DNA from: Victivallaceae bacterium
GTDB taxonomy: Bacteria > Chlamydiota > Chlamydiia > Chlamydiales > Chlamydiaceae
Direction of reading: 5' to 3'
DNA length: 64,000 bases
Assembly: GCA_036659455.1 (NCBI GenBank)
Contig: JAVXCN010000001.1
Coordinates: 784,530 to 848,529, forward strand
The first letter of the stretch is position 1. The number at the start of each line of letters is the position of its first letter. A model generated the notes under the pieces. The model did no database searches and had not been told where the DNA came from. It saw nothing but the letters and a program-made list of their open reading frames with translations. Shown here in pieces: positions 26,775 to 36,752 of this stretch. Position numbers and translations under genes: made by a program.

Positions 26775-26859
26775 ACGTCCTCCAAAGAGATTATTTTATT
26801 TGTTTTAATTTAATTAATTTAAATATCAATATTAATTATTTTTTAACAATTAAAATTAA

Positions 26860-28227
26860 TTATCTTTTTGGTTTTTCTTTTATCTTAATTTTAAAAGGAA
26901 TCGCATGGTAATTAAAAGCATCTCGAATATAGTTTTTAATATATTGTTCGTAATTCTTATCAAATAGTGATTTGGAATTTATAAAAAATAAGAACTCAGG
27001 AGGACGAGAACCTATTTTAGTCGTATAATAAATACGCAATCGTTTACCGCCGATTATCGGCGGATGATGTCTTTGAATAGCTTGTTCAAGAAGTTTATTG
27101 ATGGAATGGGTTGTAATTTTTTGATCCAATACGGTTTCTATACCGTTCATAATCGGAAAGACTTTGGAAAGGTTTCTTGATTCAAGAGCGGAGATGCATA
27201 AGACGGGAGCATGTTCGAGAAGAACGTCGAAATTACGAACATCTTGGATATAATGTTCCATTCGAACTTCCTGCAACAAATCCCATTTGTTTATGATAAC
27301 GATAAAAGGTTTGCTTTTAGCCGCAATTAAAGAGAGAAGACGTTTATCTGCCGCTGTTAGTCCGGATTCGGCATCTATGATAAAGAGACAAATATCCGAT
27401 CTCACAATGGCTTTTTCGGAACGAGAAGTTGAGATCCAATCTACGGATGTTTTAAGGGATTTTTTTTTCGAAATACCTGCCGTATCAATAAAAAGATAAT
27501 TTTGATCTTGGTAGCGATACATGATATCGATATTATCCCTAGTCGTACCCGGAACATTATCGGTAAGACAGCGATTGTCCTTTAAAAGAGAATTAATAAA
27601 GGTTGATTTCCCTACATTGGGTCTACCGATTACGGCTACTTTAATAGTAGTAGTAGTAATAGTAGTAGTGCTATCGGTATTATCGGAGTTTATTTCTTCA
27701 ATTTCCGAATTCGTATTTTCGTTCTCAATCGGCTTGTCAGCGAGTATCCGCCGGACGGTTTCGAAAATATTCTCAATATGTCTTCCGTGTGCAGCCGAAA
27801 CCGCTATCATATTAGAGATCCCCAATCCGTAAAACTCAATAATTTCTTTAGAGTCTTTGGGTGTATCAGCCTTATTGGCGATTAAAATTACCGGTTTGTT
27901 TAGTCTACGAATGGATTCGGCCAAAAGTAGATCGGGATGAGTAATTCCGCATTTGATATCCACAACGAAGAGAAGAATATCGGAATTGGAAGCGATCTGA
28001 AGAGCATGGCTTTTAATGGCTTTTTGGAATTTATCAACGGAAGCATCATCGACGCCTCCGGTATCTATAATTTCATAATCGAACCCGTCTTTTTGAATAA
28101 TTTTGTGTAGACGATCTCGTGTAGTCCCTTCCGTTGAATTGACAATCGCAATAGAACGTCGACATAGACGGTTAAAAAGAGAGGACTTTCCGACATTAGG
28201 TCGGCCTAATATTGCGATACGAATCAT
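26860..28227 (-). CDS. der: Ribosome-assembly GTPase Der (EngA)
   Basis: This 455-residue protein has two tandem G domains and a C-terminal KH-like domain. G domain 1 shows GRPNVGKSS and NKAD; G domain 2 shows GRPNVGKST, DTAGI and NKWD. It is needed for maturation of the 50S subunit. The linker between the two G domains is unusual: an Asn/Glu/Ser-rich stretch followed by a Thr/Ile run encoded by a trinucleotide repeat (27643-27669). The rest is ordinary. Confidence 0.96.
   Translation of the reverse strand: MIRIAILGRPNVGKSSLFNRLCRRSIAIVNSTEGTTRDRLHKIIQKDGFDYEIIDTGGVDDASVDKFQKAIKSHALQIASNSDILLFVVDIKCGITHPDLLLAESIRRLNKPVILIANKADTPKDSKEIIEFYGLGISNMIAVSAAHGRHIENIFETVRRILADKPIENENTNSEIEEINSDNTDSTTTITTTTIKVAVIGRPNVGKSTFINSLLKDNRCLTDNVPGTTRDNIDIMYRYQDQNYLFIDTAGISKKKSLKTSVDWISTSRSEKAIVRSDICLFIIDAESGLTAADKRLLSLIAAKSKPFIVIINKWDLLQEVRMEHYIQDVRNFDVLLEHAPVLCISALESRNLSKVFPIMNGIETVLDQKITTHSINKLLEQAIQRHHPPIIGGKRLRIYYTTKIGSRPPEFLFFINSKSLFDKNYEQYIKNYIRDAFNYHAIPFKIKIKEKPKR
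27643..27669 (-). repeat. Trinucleotide repeat inside der
   Basis: Read on the coding strand, nine units run ACT x3, ATT, ACT x4, ATT, coding for Thr and Ile in the linker between the two GTPase domains. The unit is 3 bases, so length changes would keep the frame and only alter linker length. Confidence 0.8.
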
Positions 28228-28336
28228 GATAAGCTTAGAATAATAAGTAAAATAAAGACAAATTATCCGATATTCAAGATTTCAAAGAAATAAAAACCTT
28301 AATTTCATAGAATTCATTGATTATTATGGCTTGTTT

Positions 28337-29572
28337 TTATTTCCAAAACCCTTTTGCTCGAAGTTTAGCTAAAACTTCGTCCTTATTCGCATAATTGTGT
28401 TCTATAGTCAGATATTCGGCTTCTCTTAATAAGTCGCCTAACAATCTTCCCTGGGGAACGCCTTGCATGATCAGATCTTCTGCCGAAAGTAACGGACGTT
28501 GAGAAATCAAGCGAAGAATATGAGGCTCTAACTCTTCTTTTAAATTCCGTATTTTCGCCAAAAAATCACTTTTTTCTTTTTGATCCGGTATTAAGATTAG
28601 CGCAAATTTCAGAAGCAGATCCGAATTGACGTCGATAAAAAAATGAGTCCAAAAGATTCGGTCAGTTCTTTTAGAGTGAAGATGAGATTTAAGAGAACAC
28701 CATTTCTTTAATATATCGAACTCTTTATTCGAGATTTTGAATCTTCGAAAAGCTTTTATAATTGTCTCTTCATCAAGACCATTAAACAACGGTTGCAGTA
28801 ATAATATAGTCGGAAATGATTTAGAGGATGAAATGCTTTCCAAAGCTCGAAAAGATTTTTTAATATGAAAAGTTGTTTGTTGCTTTAATTCGGGAAAGAT
28901 AGCGACTAACAAACGTAACTCGTGCAATAGAGATAAAGCAATCGTAAATCCGGGGTGTTCGTTCATTTTTTTTAATTCCAACCAAATTCTTTCTACGGAG
29001 ACGCTTGGAATTAAAGAGGGAGCTGCCTTTGCAATGGCTTTTTTTGTGTTGTCTTCGATTGTAAAATCCAATTTTGCAGCGAAACGCACGGCTCGTATAA
29101 GACGTAATTTATCTTCCGAAAAACGTTGGCGCGGAAGTCCTATCGTTCGTAGGATTTTACGTTCTAAATCGGAACGTCCTCCCACGTAATCATAAACTTT
29201 TTTGTTTTCAGGATCGTAAAACAAACCATTAATCGTGAAATCTCTTCTGAACGCGTCCTCTTTCATTGAGGCCAATTCAATGCTAACAGGATGTCTTCCG
29301 TCGGCATAGTATCCGTCTGAACGAAATGTCGAGATTTCAAAAGAAATATTTTGGTGACGGACGACAACTACTCCGAAATTAGCACCCACCGTGGTGCTCT
29401 TAGGAAACATCGTCGTCAAAATTGCGGGAGAAGCAACGGTAGCTATATCGATATCTTTCATCGGAAGATTTAATAACATATCCCTGACACAGCCGCCGAC
29501 GAAATAAGCCGGACAATCGACCTTACGAAGAATATGTATGATTTCAAGAGCAGCTTGAAAGATAGGATTCAT
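28337..29572 (-). CDS. pcnB: tRNA nucleotidyltransferase / poly(A) polymerase family protein
   Basis: This 411-residue class II nucleotidyltransferase has the G-G-x-V-R-D motif (VGGCVRDML), the catalytic D-I-D (MKDIDIAT), RRDFTINGLFYDP, and the DxxR motif region EDKLRLIRAVRFAAKL. Such enzymes add CCA ends to tRNA or poly(A) tails to RNA, and sequence alone separates the two poorly. C. trachomatis names the syntenic gene pcnB (CT704). The tRNA-Gly gene in this window has no encoded CCA, so a CCA-adding enzyme is needed somewhere in the genome. It lies 16 bases after clpX. Confidence 0.85.
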   Translation of the reverse strand: MNPIFQAALEIIHILRKVDCPAYFVGGCVRDMLLNLPMKDIDIATVASPAILTTMFPKSTTVGANFGVVVVRHQNISFEISTFRSDGYYADGRHPVSIELASMKEDAFRRDFTINGLFYDPENKKVYDYVGGRSDLERKILRTIGLPRQRFSEDKLRLIRAVRFAAKLDFTIEDNTKKAIAKAAPSLIPSVSVERIWLELKKMNEHPGFTIALSLLHELRLLVAIFPELKQQTTFHIKKSFRALESISSSKSFPTILLLQPLFNGLDEETIIKAFRRFKISNKEFDILKKWCSLKSHLHSKRTDRIFWTHFFIDVNSDLLLKFALILIPDQKEKSDFLAKIRNLKEELEPHILRLISQRPLLSAEDLIMQGVPQGRLLGDLLREAEYLTIEHNYANKDEVLAKLRAKGFWK

Positions 29573-29587
29573 GAGGCCTTCCCTTTT

Positions 29588-30859
29588 TCAGGCAATTCCT
29601 TGCGGAGCATCCCTTCTCGTAATTACCGGAGGTATATTATCGGTAATTGTGCTTTTTTGAATGACGATGCTTTCTATGGAAGGATCCGATGGTACTTCAA
29701 ACATCAAATCTCTAAGAAGATTTTCTAAAATCATACGCAAAGCGCGAGCACCTGTTTTAGCCTCTTTAGCTTTTTTAGCTATAGCAAACAAGGCTTCTTT
29801 TTCAAAAACCAATTTTACACCATCTTCTTCAAACAGTTCGGTATATTGCTTGACAATCGCATTCACGGGTTCCGTTAAAATTTTAACAAGGTCATCAAGA
29901 GACAGTTCTTCGCAATGGACTATGCAATTGAAACGCCCAACGAATTCCGGAATCAAGCCGAAAGCAATTAAGTCCTCCGTTTCTACTTGGGAAAGTAATC
30001 TTTCTTTCTTATGTTGATTCGTTGCCGATTTTTCATCTGCAAATCCGATTGTTGTTTTGCCTAGACGTTTGGCAATAATTTTATCCAAACTGACAAAAGC
30101 TCCTCCGACGATAAATAAAATATTCTCCGTATTGACTTTGATGTACTCTTCTTGAGGGTGTTTACGCCCTCCTTTAGGTGATACATTGGCAATCGTTCCT
30201 TCGACGATCTTAAGAAGAGCTTGCTGAACTCCTTCGCCCGACACATCTCTGGTAATGGAAACGTTAGCGGTCGTACGACCGATTTTATCAATCTCATCGA
30301 TATAAATAATACCTTTTTCAGCCCTTTCGACATCATAATCTGCTGCTTGCAATAGCCGAAGAATAATATTTTCAACATCTTCTCCGACATATCCGGCTTC
30401 CGTAAGGGTTGTAGCATCCGCGATGGTAAAAGGTACATCCAAAATTTTAGCCAAAGTTTTGGCTATCAAAGTTTTTCCGGAACCGGTCGGACCGAGTAAT
30501 AAAACATTCGATTTGCCGTAACTAACTTGTTTATTATGCATCATGGCGCGGATGCGCTTGTAATGATTATAAACGGCAACGGCAATCGTTTTTTTAGCAT
30601 GTTCTTGCCCTATAACGAATTGATTGATTTTATCGGTTATTTCCGAAGGAATTAACAGTTTGAATTCCTTATGTTCCTTTTTATCAATACTTGTTTCGGC
30701 AAAATTTTTAACGTCGGGTTTACTCGCAGAAAGAGCTTGGGAACAAATACTCACGCAGCTCTCGCAAATATAGGCTGATGGGCCGGCAATTAATTTTCTA
30801 ACGTCTTTTTCACTGCGACCGCAGAAAGAACAAATGGCTAAAGTATTCTGTTTATTCAT
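29588..30859 (-). CDS. clpX: ATP-dependent protease ATP-binding subunit ClpX
   Basis: This 423-residue AAA+ unfoldase feeds substrates to ClpP. It has an N-terminal C4 zinc domain (CSFC...CESC near residues 11-38), Walker A GPTGSGKT, Walker [12 protein letters not shown], the pore loop with GYVGEDVE, and the sensor-2 motif TGARALR. It directly follows clpP (12 bases), which fits a ClpXP operon behind the trigger factor gene. Confidence 0.97.
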   Translation of the reverse strand: MNKQNTLAICSFCGRSEKDVRKLIAGPSAYICESCVSICSQALSASKPDVKNFAETSIDKKEHKEFKLLIPSEITDKINQFVIGQEHAKKTIAVAVYNHYKRIRAMMHNKQVSYGKSNVLLLGPTGSGKTLIAKTLAKILDVPFTIADATTLTEAGYVGEDVENIILRLLQAADYDVERAEKGIIYIDEIDKIGRTTANVSITRDVSGEGVQQALLKIVEGTIANVSPKGGRKHPQEEYIKVNTENILFIVGGAFVSLDKIIAKRLGKTTIGFADEKSATNQHKKERLLSQVETEDLIAFGLIPEFVGRFNCIVHCEELSLDDLVKILTEPVNAIVKQYTELFEEDGVKLVFEKEALFAIAKKAKEAKTGARALRMILENLLRDLMFEVPSDPSIESIVIQKSTITDNIPPVITRRDAPQGIA

Positions 30860-30871
30860 ATCACTACGGTT

Positions 30872-31471
30872 TTATTTATTCTCTTTATCTTTAGCGGACA
30901 CAACGACTTTGTCGATAAGACCGTAAGCAATTGCTTCTTCGGGACCCATAAAGAAATCTCTTTCGGAATCCGTGACGATTTTTTCAACGGACTGTCCTGT
31001 ACATTCGGATAGAATGTTCGACAAATGTTTTTTCAAAGTCAAAATTTCTGCCGCTTGTAACTGAATATCGGCTGAGGTTCCGATGATTCCTCCTGAAGGT
31101 TGATGAATCATCATTCGACTGTGAGGAAGAGCAAATCTTTTCCCTTTGGTCCCTGCCGATAAAAGAAGAGCTCCCATGGAAGCCGCCTGTCCTATACAGT
31201 AAGTGTTAACGTCACAACCCAGGAATCGCATGGTGTCGAAAATAGCCAATCCTGCGTTGATATATCCTCCGGGAGAATTAATAAAGATTTGAATATCTTT
31301 CTTCGGATCTTCGGACATAAGAAACAGTAACTGTGCAATCACAATGTTAGCCAAACCTTCGGTAATTTCCTGTCCGATAATGACTATCCGATCTTTCAGC
31401 AAACGAGAGTAAATATCCATGGCTCTCTCGCCGCGTCCCGTGTCCTCTACAACATATGGTACAAGTGTCAT
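30872..31471 (-). CDS. clpP: ATP-dependent Clp protease proteolytic subunit ClpP
   Basis: This 199-residue serine peptidase uses the ATG at 31471, which gives the standard N terminus [16 protein letters not shown]; the frame itself is open 14 codons further upstream. The catalytic Ser lies in GQAASMGA, the His in MMIHQPSGG, and the Asp about 50 residues later. It pairs with clpX immediately downstream. Chlamydiae carry a second clpP gene elsewhere. An AAAGG lies before the chosen start. Confidence 0.96.
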   Translation of the reverse strand: MTLVPYVVEDTGRGERAMDIYSRLLKDRIVIIGQEITEGLANIVIAQLLFLMSEDPKKDIQIFINSPGGYINAGLAIFDTMRFLGCDVNTYCIGQAASMGALLLSAGTKGKRFALPHSRMMIHQPSGGIIGTSADIQLQAAEILTLKKHLSNILSECTGQSVEKIVTDSERDFFMGPEEAIAYGLIDKVVVSAKDKENK

Positions 31472-31579
31472 AATAAAAACCTTTGATGTTGATTTAATAA
31501 ACGATACATTCAATAAACACTGGATTCTATGTTTAGAAAGTCGTTAGGTCAAGCTTTTTCAAACTCGAAAAGTCTTTAC

Positions 31580-32890
31580 TTATTGAAGGGACTTAACAGC
31601 TTTTTCCAGAACCGCTTCGATCGCTTTGCGATAAACAAGCCGTTCTTTAGCTGTATCCACAATTTCCTGAATGTCTCGATTGGAAAGATCCCGTGGAGGA
31701 GGAGTGCCGCCGAATTTTTCTCGCGAGCACATTTCTATCGCATGTTGTAACTCTTCTCTCGAATAACCTAACTTTTCTTGCGTAAAAACTTGTTTAGCCA
31801 AGAAGGTAAGTTTCACGAACTCTTCTGCTTTTTGGCGCGCATAAGCGGAAATTTCTTCTTCCTGTCGTTCGATCTCATCATCTGTTTGTGATTTGACAAG
31901 CCGAAGATGAATTAATCGTTCTCGTCGAAAATCATCCGTTTTTTCTTTCAGAAACGTTTGAGGTAACTCAAAATCAATGGATTGAGCAAGAGTGGTTTCG
32001 GCAAGCATAAATCGCTTGGATCGGATTTCGTCCGCTTTACGATTTTCCAACTGGATCTTGAGCTTTTGTTTAAGGTCGTTAAGGGAATCGGCTTTTAAAG
32101 CTCGTGCCGTCTCGTCCGTTAATTCCGGTAATTCGAGTTTCAATACGTCATCTACCACGAAGACCAGTGTATCGCCCCTTAAACTATCTTTCAAATCGGC
32201 ATACGATACCGTATCCGTTATCGTATCGCCTTTCTTTAATCCCAATAACTTGTCCTTGAAGACCGGAGTCATTTCATCATCACAAAGCTTAAAAAGCTGA
32301 TTTCGAAAAATAGGAGTTTTTTCTCCCTCTTGATTGCCAATGAAAAGGGATAAAGTTAAAAAGTCTCCTTCAACGGCTGATGTTCCTAAAGAAACCCTAT
32401 TGGCTAAAAAGAATCGAATTTCATCAAGACCTTTAGCCAGATCTTCATCTGAAATCGTCAAAACTTCTTCCTTTTCCTGCAGCTTGACATTTTTCCATTC
32501 CACGGACGGAACTTTTGGAAAGGCTTCATAGGCTAATCGAACGCAGGCTCCTTCGTTTAGATCGAAACTGATCAGATCAACCGTATCGACATGCCTTCCT
32601 GAAAGCGGAAAAATACCCGATAGTTCAAGGGTGGCTTTATAAGCACCTTCGACTACGAATTGCGCTCTTTTTTTCGACAATTCCTGCCCCAGACTTTTCT
32701 CAACGATTTCGTCCGGTGCTTTCCCTTTTCTGAATCCAGGCAGATTCATATCTTTTTTTAAAACTTTCAAAGCTTTTTTGTGCGCGTCGCGAGCGGTTTC
32801 CGGAGATACCTTTATGTCTACGGAAACCCGACAACCCGGAAGTTCTTCCAATTCTAAACGATAAGATGCGTTTTCGAAATTTTTAATCAC
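31580..32890 (-). CDS. tig: Trigger factor
   Basis: This 436-residue ribosome-associated chaperone has the N-terminal ribosome-binding signature G-F-R-K-G-K-A-P (residues about 54-61), a central FKBP-type prolyl isomerase region (about residues 160-245), and a long helical C-terminal substrate cradle. It is the first protein gene after tRNA-Gly and upstream of clpP-clpX, the same order as in many bacteria. Confidence 0.95.
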   Translation of the reverse strand: MIKNFENASYRLELEELPGCRVSVDIKVSPETARDAHKKALKVLKKDMNLPGFRKGKAPDEIVEKSLGQELSKKRAQFVVEGAYKATLELSGIFPLSGRHVDTVDLISFDLNEGACVRLAYEAFPKVPSVEWKNVKLQEKEEVLTISDEDLAKGLDEIRFFLANRVSLGTSAVEGDFLTLSLFIGNQEGEKTPIFRNQLFKLCDDEMTPVFKDKLLGLKKGDTITDTVSYADLKDSLRGDTLVFVVDDVLKLELPELTDETARALKADSLNDLKQKLKIQLENRKADEIRSKRFMLAETTLAQSIDFELPQTFLKEKTDDFRRERLIHLRLVKSQTDDEIERQEEEISAYARQKAEEFVKLTFLAKQVFTQEKLGYSREELQHAIEMCSREKFGGTPPPRDLSNRDIQEIVDTAKERLVYRKAIEAVLEKAVKSLQ

Positions 32891-32908
32891 AATATCCTCG
32901 AAATAAAA

Positions 32909-32980
<72 letters not shown>

Positions 32981-32992
32981 AGCGGGTAAAGG

Positions 32993-33021
32993 ATTCTAGA
33001 TTTTTCATTTTTTTTTGGCAA
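32993..33021 (-). promoter_or_regulatory. Predicted sigma-66 promoter of tRNA-Gly (and tig)
   Basis: On the minus strand, TTGCCA (33016-33021) and TAGAAT (32993-32998) are separated by 17 bases, each matching five of six consensus bases. The predicted start lies near 32986, about six bases before the tRNA. The spacer is almost pure A. The remaining stretch to 33245 is AT-rich and holds no gene I can see. Confidence 0.65.
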
Positions 33022-33245
33022 TGACTTAACAGAAAGGTTTTTGCGAGGTAGTGCGAGACGGTAATATTATAACATTTGTTCGTTACACATTAACCGAGAA
33101 CGCATCTGTAAAATATTATTTTTATTTTTTTGTCTTTTTGAAGTATTGATTCGTTTTTAAAATTTTTCATTGATTTAGAGAAGCTAAACAGTAATAGTGA
33201 ACTGGTATAACGAGTAAGAACGCCAGGAAATATTGTAGAGGGTAA

Positions 33246-36200
33246 ATGCTCAACTTCCGCAAGTTAAGAAGAGATTTTTCGACCAATATATTACAAGAAG
33301 GGAAAGAACTTTACGAACAGAAAGCTATTCTCAGTGCCAAAATTTTGTCCATAGATGGAGATACGGTACGGTTAGCCGCTAAAGTCAAGGGCCTATATAA
33401 TAATATTTATGAGTGTGAGATAGAGGTTGATCGAAATGAATCGAACGTTATCGATTCCAATTGCGATTGTACTTACAACTATGATTGTCAACACATCATA
33501 GCCTTATTATTTTATTTGGAAGATCATTTTAATGAAATAGTCGTTTCTTATTCTCGAGAAACAGACATTGAATGTAACGAAGATATAAACGAAGACGTTA
33601 AACAGGCTCTTAAACAGGCTTTCGAGCATGCCGCTACTAGAGAAGATGAGCGGAGAGACAGAGAATATCAAAAAGAAATCCTTAAGGAATATATTCATGC
33701 CTCGCATCTTCTAAGTGCCAATCCCTTTTTCCTATCGCCCGAACGAGTAGAAAAAGACGTTGCCGAATTGGCAATGGTTTTCGTTTCGGCGTCTTCTAAC
33801 GGAGAATTATTCGTTCACGGTCAACCCGTAGATTTTCAATTGGTATTGAGATTTCCGAATAGGACAAAGCCCTTTTGCATTCCTAACGTAAAATCCTTTT
33901 TAGAAGGAGTTTTGTATCAGGAACCGATTTCTTTAGGTGGGAAGAGGCACTTTTTTACGATGAGTTCTTTCAATAAATTGGATAGACGTTTGATTGGCTT
34001 GTTATTGAGATATGCTCGATATACCAATAATGCAACCGATGAAAAATTTTTAAGAGTCGCACATATTTTTCCTCCTTCTCTCGGTGTCGTGTTATCCAAG
34101 GTTTATGATCTACACATGAGTGAAAAACATACTTATTCTTTTGATAAGGAATGTTTTTCGAATATTTTTTGCAGCAATTTGGAAGAGCCTTTGTATTGGT
34201 CAACGTCTCCTGCAAAGGTAAAATTTACTTTGGATTATTTCGAAACGCCCTATAAAGCATTATTGATGACGCCTTCGATTGTCATAGACGAAGAGGAACT
34301 ACAGCCTGAGCAGATTTTTCTTTTGGAATCGGATGATCCCGGTTTGATTCATGGAGGTGTTTATAGACGATTTACTCCTCAAATCAGACGTATGCATTTG
34401 CGCTCGTTAACTCGGTTACGAGAGGTTACCGTACCGGAAGCTCTTTTCGGTTCTTTCAGAGAGAATTCTTTACCTATTTTTCAGGAATATGCTGAAGTGG
34501 CAAATATTAAGTCCTTGAACTCGTTCGTGACCTTGCCTTGGGTGGACGAAATCAAATGCATTTGCGATCTAGTGTATTTGGATGGTGAATTGGAAGCTAG
34601 GTTATATTTCCTGTATGGCGATATAAAGATATCGGCCTCTCCGGCTTTGTTACAATATCAAGATGTTACGGCATTTATCGGTACGGAAGGAATTTTAGCA
34701 AGAAATCTCGTTAAGGAAAGAAAGATTTTGGAAGAAGTTTTTTCCGATTTTATCTATGACGAGAGAGACGGCAATTATAAAATTAAGAGCGAGAAAAAAA
34801 TTGTTGAATTTATGACTGAAACGGTTCCTCTTAACCAACATAGAATCGTTTTCAACTGTCCAAAAAATCTTTCGGAACAATTTATTTATGATGAAACTGG
34901 ATTTGAGTTGCGACTTAGAGAATCTTCAGTTATCGGGTGTTATGAAGCGGAGTTGGTCGTACACGGTTTACTGAAAGGCATTAGCATTGATCTTTTATGG
35001 GATTGTATCGGTTCCAAAAAATGTTTCTTGGAGTTACCCTCCAAAAACAATCAAAGAAAACAAGGTAAACGCACGACGCGGCAAGGCAGTGCCGGATTGC
35101 CGTGTATTTTAGTTTTGGATTTGGAAAAATTAGCTCCCGTCGTTCAGGTATTCAACGAAATCGGTTTTTCTGTTTTAGACGATACCGTGAAAGTTTGTCC
35201 GCTTTGGAGTTTAACCGATATTTCCGAAAAACAATTCATCAATCTTCCTGTTGATTTTCAGATTACGGACACGTTACTTGAAATTCAAAAGCAAATTAAC
35301 GGTGACATCGATTTCTCCGTTCAGGAAATTCCTTCTCAAATAAAAGCCGTTTTACGTAACTATCAAAAAGAGGGTGTCCATTGGCTTGAACGTCTGAGAA
35401 AGATGCACTTAAACGGTATACTTGCCGATGATATGGGACTAGGTAAGACTTTACAAGCAATCATTGCTGTTACTCAGAGTCGTTTCGAAAAGCAAGGGGG
35501 AAGATCTATCGTAGTCTGTCCTACTTCTTTGGTTTACAATTGGAAAGAAGAGTTTCGTAAGTTTAATCCGGAATTACGGACTTTAGTAGTGGACGGCGTC
35601 CCGGTTCAAAGGCGGAAGCAATTAGCCGTTTTACCCGATTATGATGTTATCATCACCTCTTATAATTTACTGCAAAAAGACATAGACGTTTATAAAGAAA
35701 TGGCATTTGATTACGTAGTTCTTGATGAAGCTCATCATATCAAAAATAGAGCTACGAGAAATGCCAAATCGGTCAAATTAATAAAAGCCTCTCATAAACT
35801 TATTCTTACGGGTACTCCAATTGAAAATTCTTTGGAGGAATTGTGGAGTTTATTTGATTTCTTGATGCCCGGCTTTTTGAGCACGTACGATAAATTCGTA
35901 GGTAAATATATCAGAACATGCGGATTGATGGGCAACAAGTCCGATAATATGGACTCTCTCAAGAAAAAGGTAGCTCCTTTTATTTTGAGAAGAATGAAGG
36001 AAGATGTGCTCGAAGATTTGCCTCCGGTTTCTGAAATTTTATATCATTGTCACTTAACCGATTCACAAAAAGAGCTTTATCAATCATTCACGGCAAGTGC
36101 TAAATTGGAGTTATCTAGGTTAGTGAAACAGGAAGGTTTCGATAAGATACATATCCATGTTTTAGCTACGTTAACTCGCTTGAAACAAATTTGCTGTCAC

Positions 36201-36749
36201 CCGGCTATCTTTGCTAAAGATAAACCCGAACCCGGTGACTCGGCAAAATATGATATGTTAATTGATTTATTAAATTCTTTGATTGAGAGCGGTCATAAGA
36301 CTGTAGTATTTAGCCAATATACGAAAATGTTGACTATCATAAAATCCGATTTGGAAGACAGAGGAATTCCATTCGTTTATTTGGACGGTTCCATTAAGAA
36401 TCGATTGGAAATAGTCAACAAATTTAATGAAGATTCTACCATTCCCGTTTTCTTGGTATCTCTGAAAGCCGGAGGAACCGGCTTGAATCTTGTAGGAGCC
36501 GATACGGTTATTCATTATGATATGTGGTGGAATCCTGCCGTTGAAAATCAAGCAACGGATAGGGTACATAGAATCGGTCAAAATCGTTCGGTTTCTTCAT
36601 ATAAATTAGTCACTCTTAATACCATTGAGGAAAAGATTCTAAATTTACAGAACAGGAAAAAGAGTCTTGTAAAGAAAGTAATCAATTCGGATGATGAGGT
36701 TATTTCCAAATTGACTTGGGAAGAAGTATTGGAATTACTTCAGATTTAA
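33246..36749 (+). CDS. SWIM-domain SNF2-family helicase/ATPase (second copy)
   Basis: This 1167-residue protein has the same architecture as the gene at 13720-17256: an N-terminal SWIM motif (C-D-C...C-Q-H near residues 78-88), a long divergent middle, and a SNF2 ATPase with DDMGLGKT, DEAHHIKN, LTGTPIENS and RVHRIGQ. Its ATPase motifs are closer to the general bacterial SNF2 consensus (DEAH rather than DEIQ). C. trachomatis has a counterpart before mreB (CT708). Only 3 bases separate it from mreB, so the two are likely co-transcribed. Confidence 0.92.
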   Translation: MLNFRKLRRDFSTNILQEGKELYEQKAILSAKILSIDGDTVRLAAKVKGLYNNIYECEIEVDRNESNVIDSNCDCTYNYDCQHIIALLFYLEDHFNEIVVSYSRETDIECNEDINEDVKQALKQAFEHAATREDERRDREYQKEILKEYIHASHLLSANPFFLSPERVEKDVAELAMVFVSASSNGELFVHGQPVDFQLVLRFPNRTKPFCIPNVKSFLEGVLYQEPISLGGKRHFFTMSSFNKLDRRLIGLLLRYARYTNNATDEKFLRVAHIFPPSLGVVLSKVYDLHMSEKHTYSFDKECFSNIFCSNLEEPLYWSTSPAKVKFTLDYFETPYKALLMTPSIVIDEEELQPEQIFLLESDDPGLIHGGVYRRFTPQIRRMHLRSLTRLREVTVPEALFGSFRENSLPIFQEYAEVANIKSLNSFVTLPWVDEIKCICDLVYLDGELEARLYFLYGDIKISASPALLQYQDVTAFIGTEGILARNLVKERKILEEVFSDFIYDERDGNYKIKSEKKIVEFMTETVPLNQHRIVFNCPKNLSEQFIYDETGFELRLRESSVIGCYEAELVVHGLLKGISIDLLWDCIGSKKCFLELPSKNNQRKQGKRTTRQGSAGLPCILVLDLEKLAPVVQVFNEIGFSVLDDTVKVCPLWSLTDISEKQFINLPVDFQITDTLLEIQKQINGDIDFSVQEIPSQIKAVLRNYQKEGVHWLERLRKMHLNGILADDMGLGKTLQAIIAVTQSRFEKQGGRSIVVCPTSLVYNWKEEFRKFNPELRTLVVDGVPVQRRKQLAVLPDYDVIITSYNLLQKDIDVYKEMAFDYVVLDEAHHIKNRATRNAKSVKLIKASHKLILTGTPIENSLEELWSLFDFLMPGFLSTYDKFVGKYIRTCGLMGNKSDNMDSLKKKVAPFILRRMKEDVLEDLPPVSEILYHCHLTDSQKELYQSFTASAKLELSRLVKQEGFDKIHIHVLATLTRLKQICCHPAIFAKDKPEPGDSAKYDMLIDLLNSLIESGHKTVVFSQYTKMLTIIKSDLEDRGIPFVYLDGSIKNRLEIVNKFNEDSTIPVFLVSLKAGGTGLNLVGADTVIHYDMWWNPAVENQATDRVHRIGQNRSVSSYKLVTLNTIEEKILNLQNRKKSLVKKVINSDDEVISKLTWEEVLELLQI

Positions 36750-36752
36750 TAT

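Noticed and set aside
27521-27832. A 103-residue plus-strand open frame opposite der with a Val/Ile run
   Set aside because: It is the mirror of the ACT/ATT repeat and conserved GTPase codons on the other strand; no ribosome-binding site was seen.
31472-31513. Longer N terminus of clpP from 31513
   Set aside because: The family starts at the M-T-L-V-P-Y position, and AAAGG precedes that ATG.
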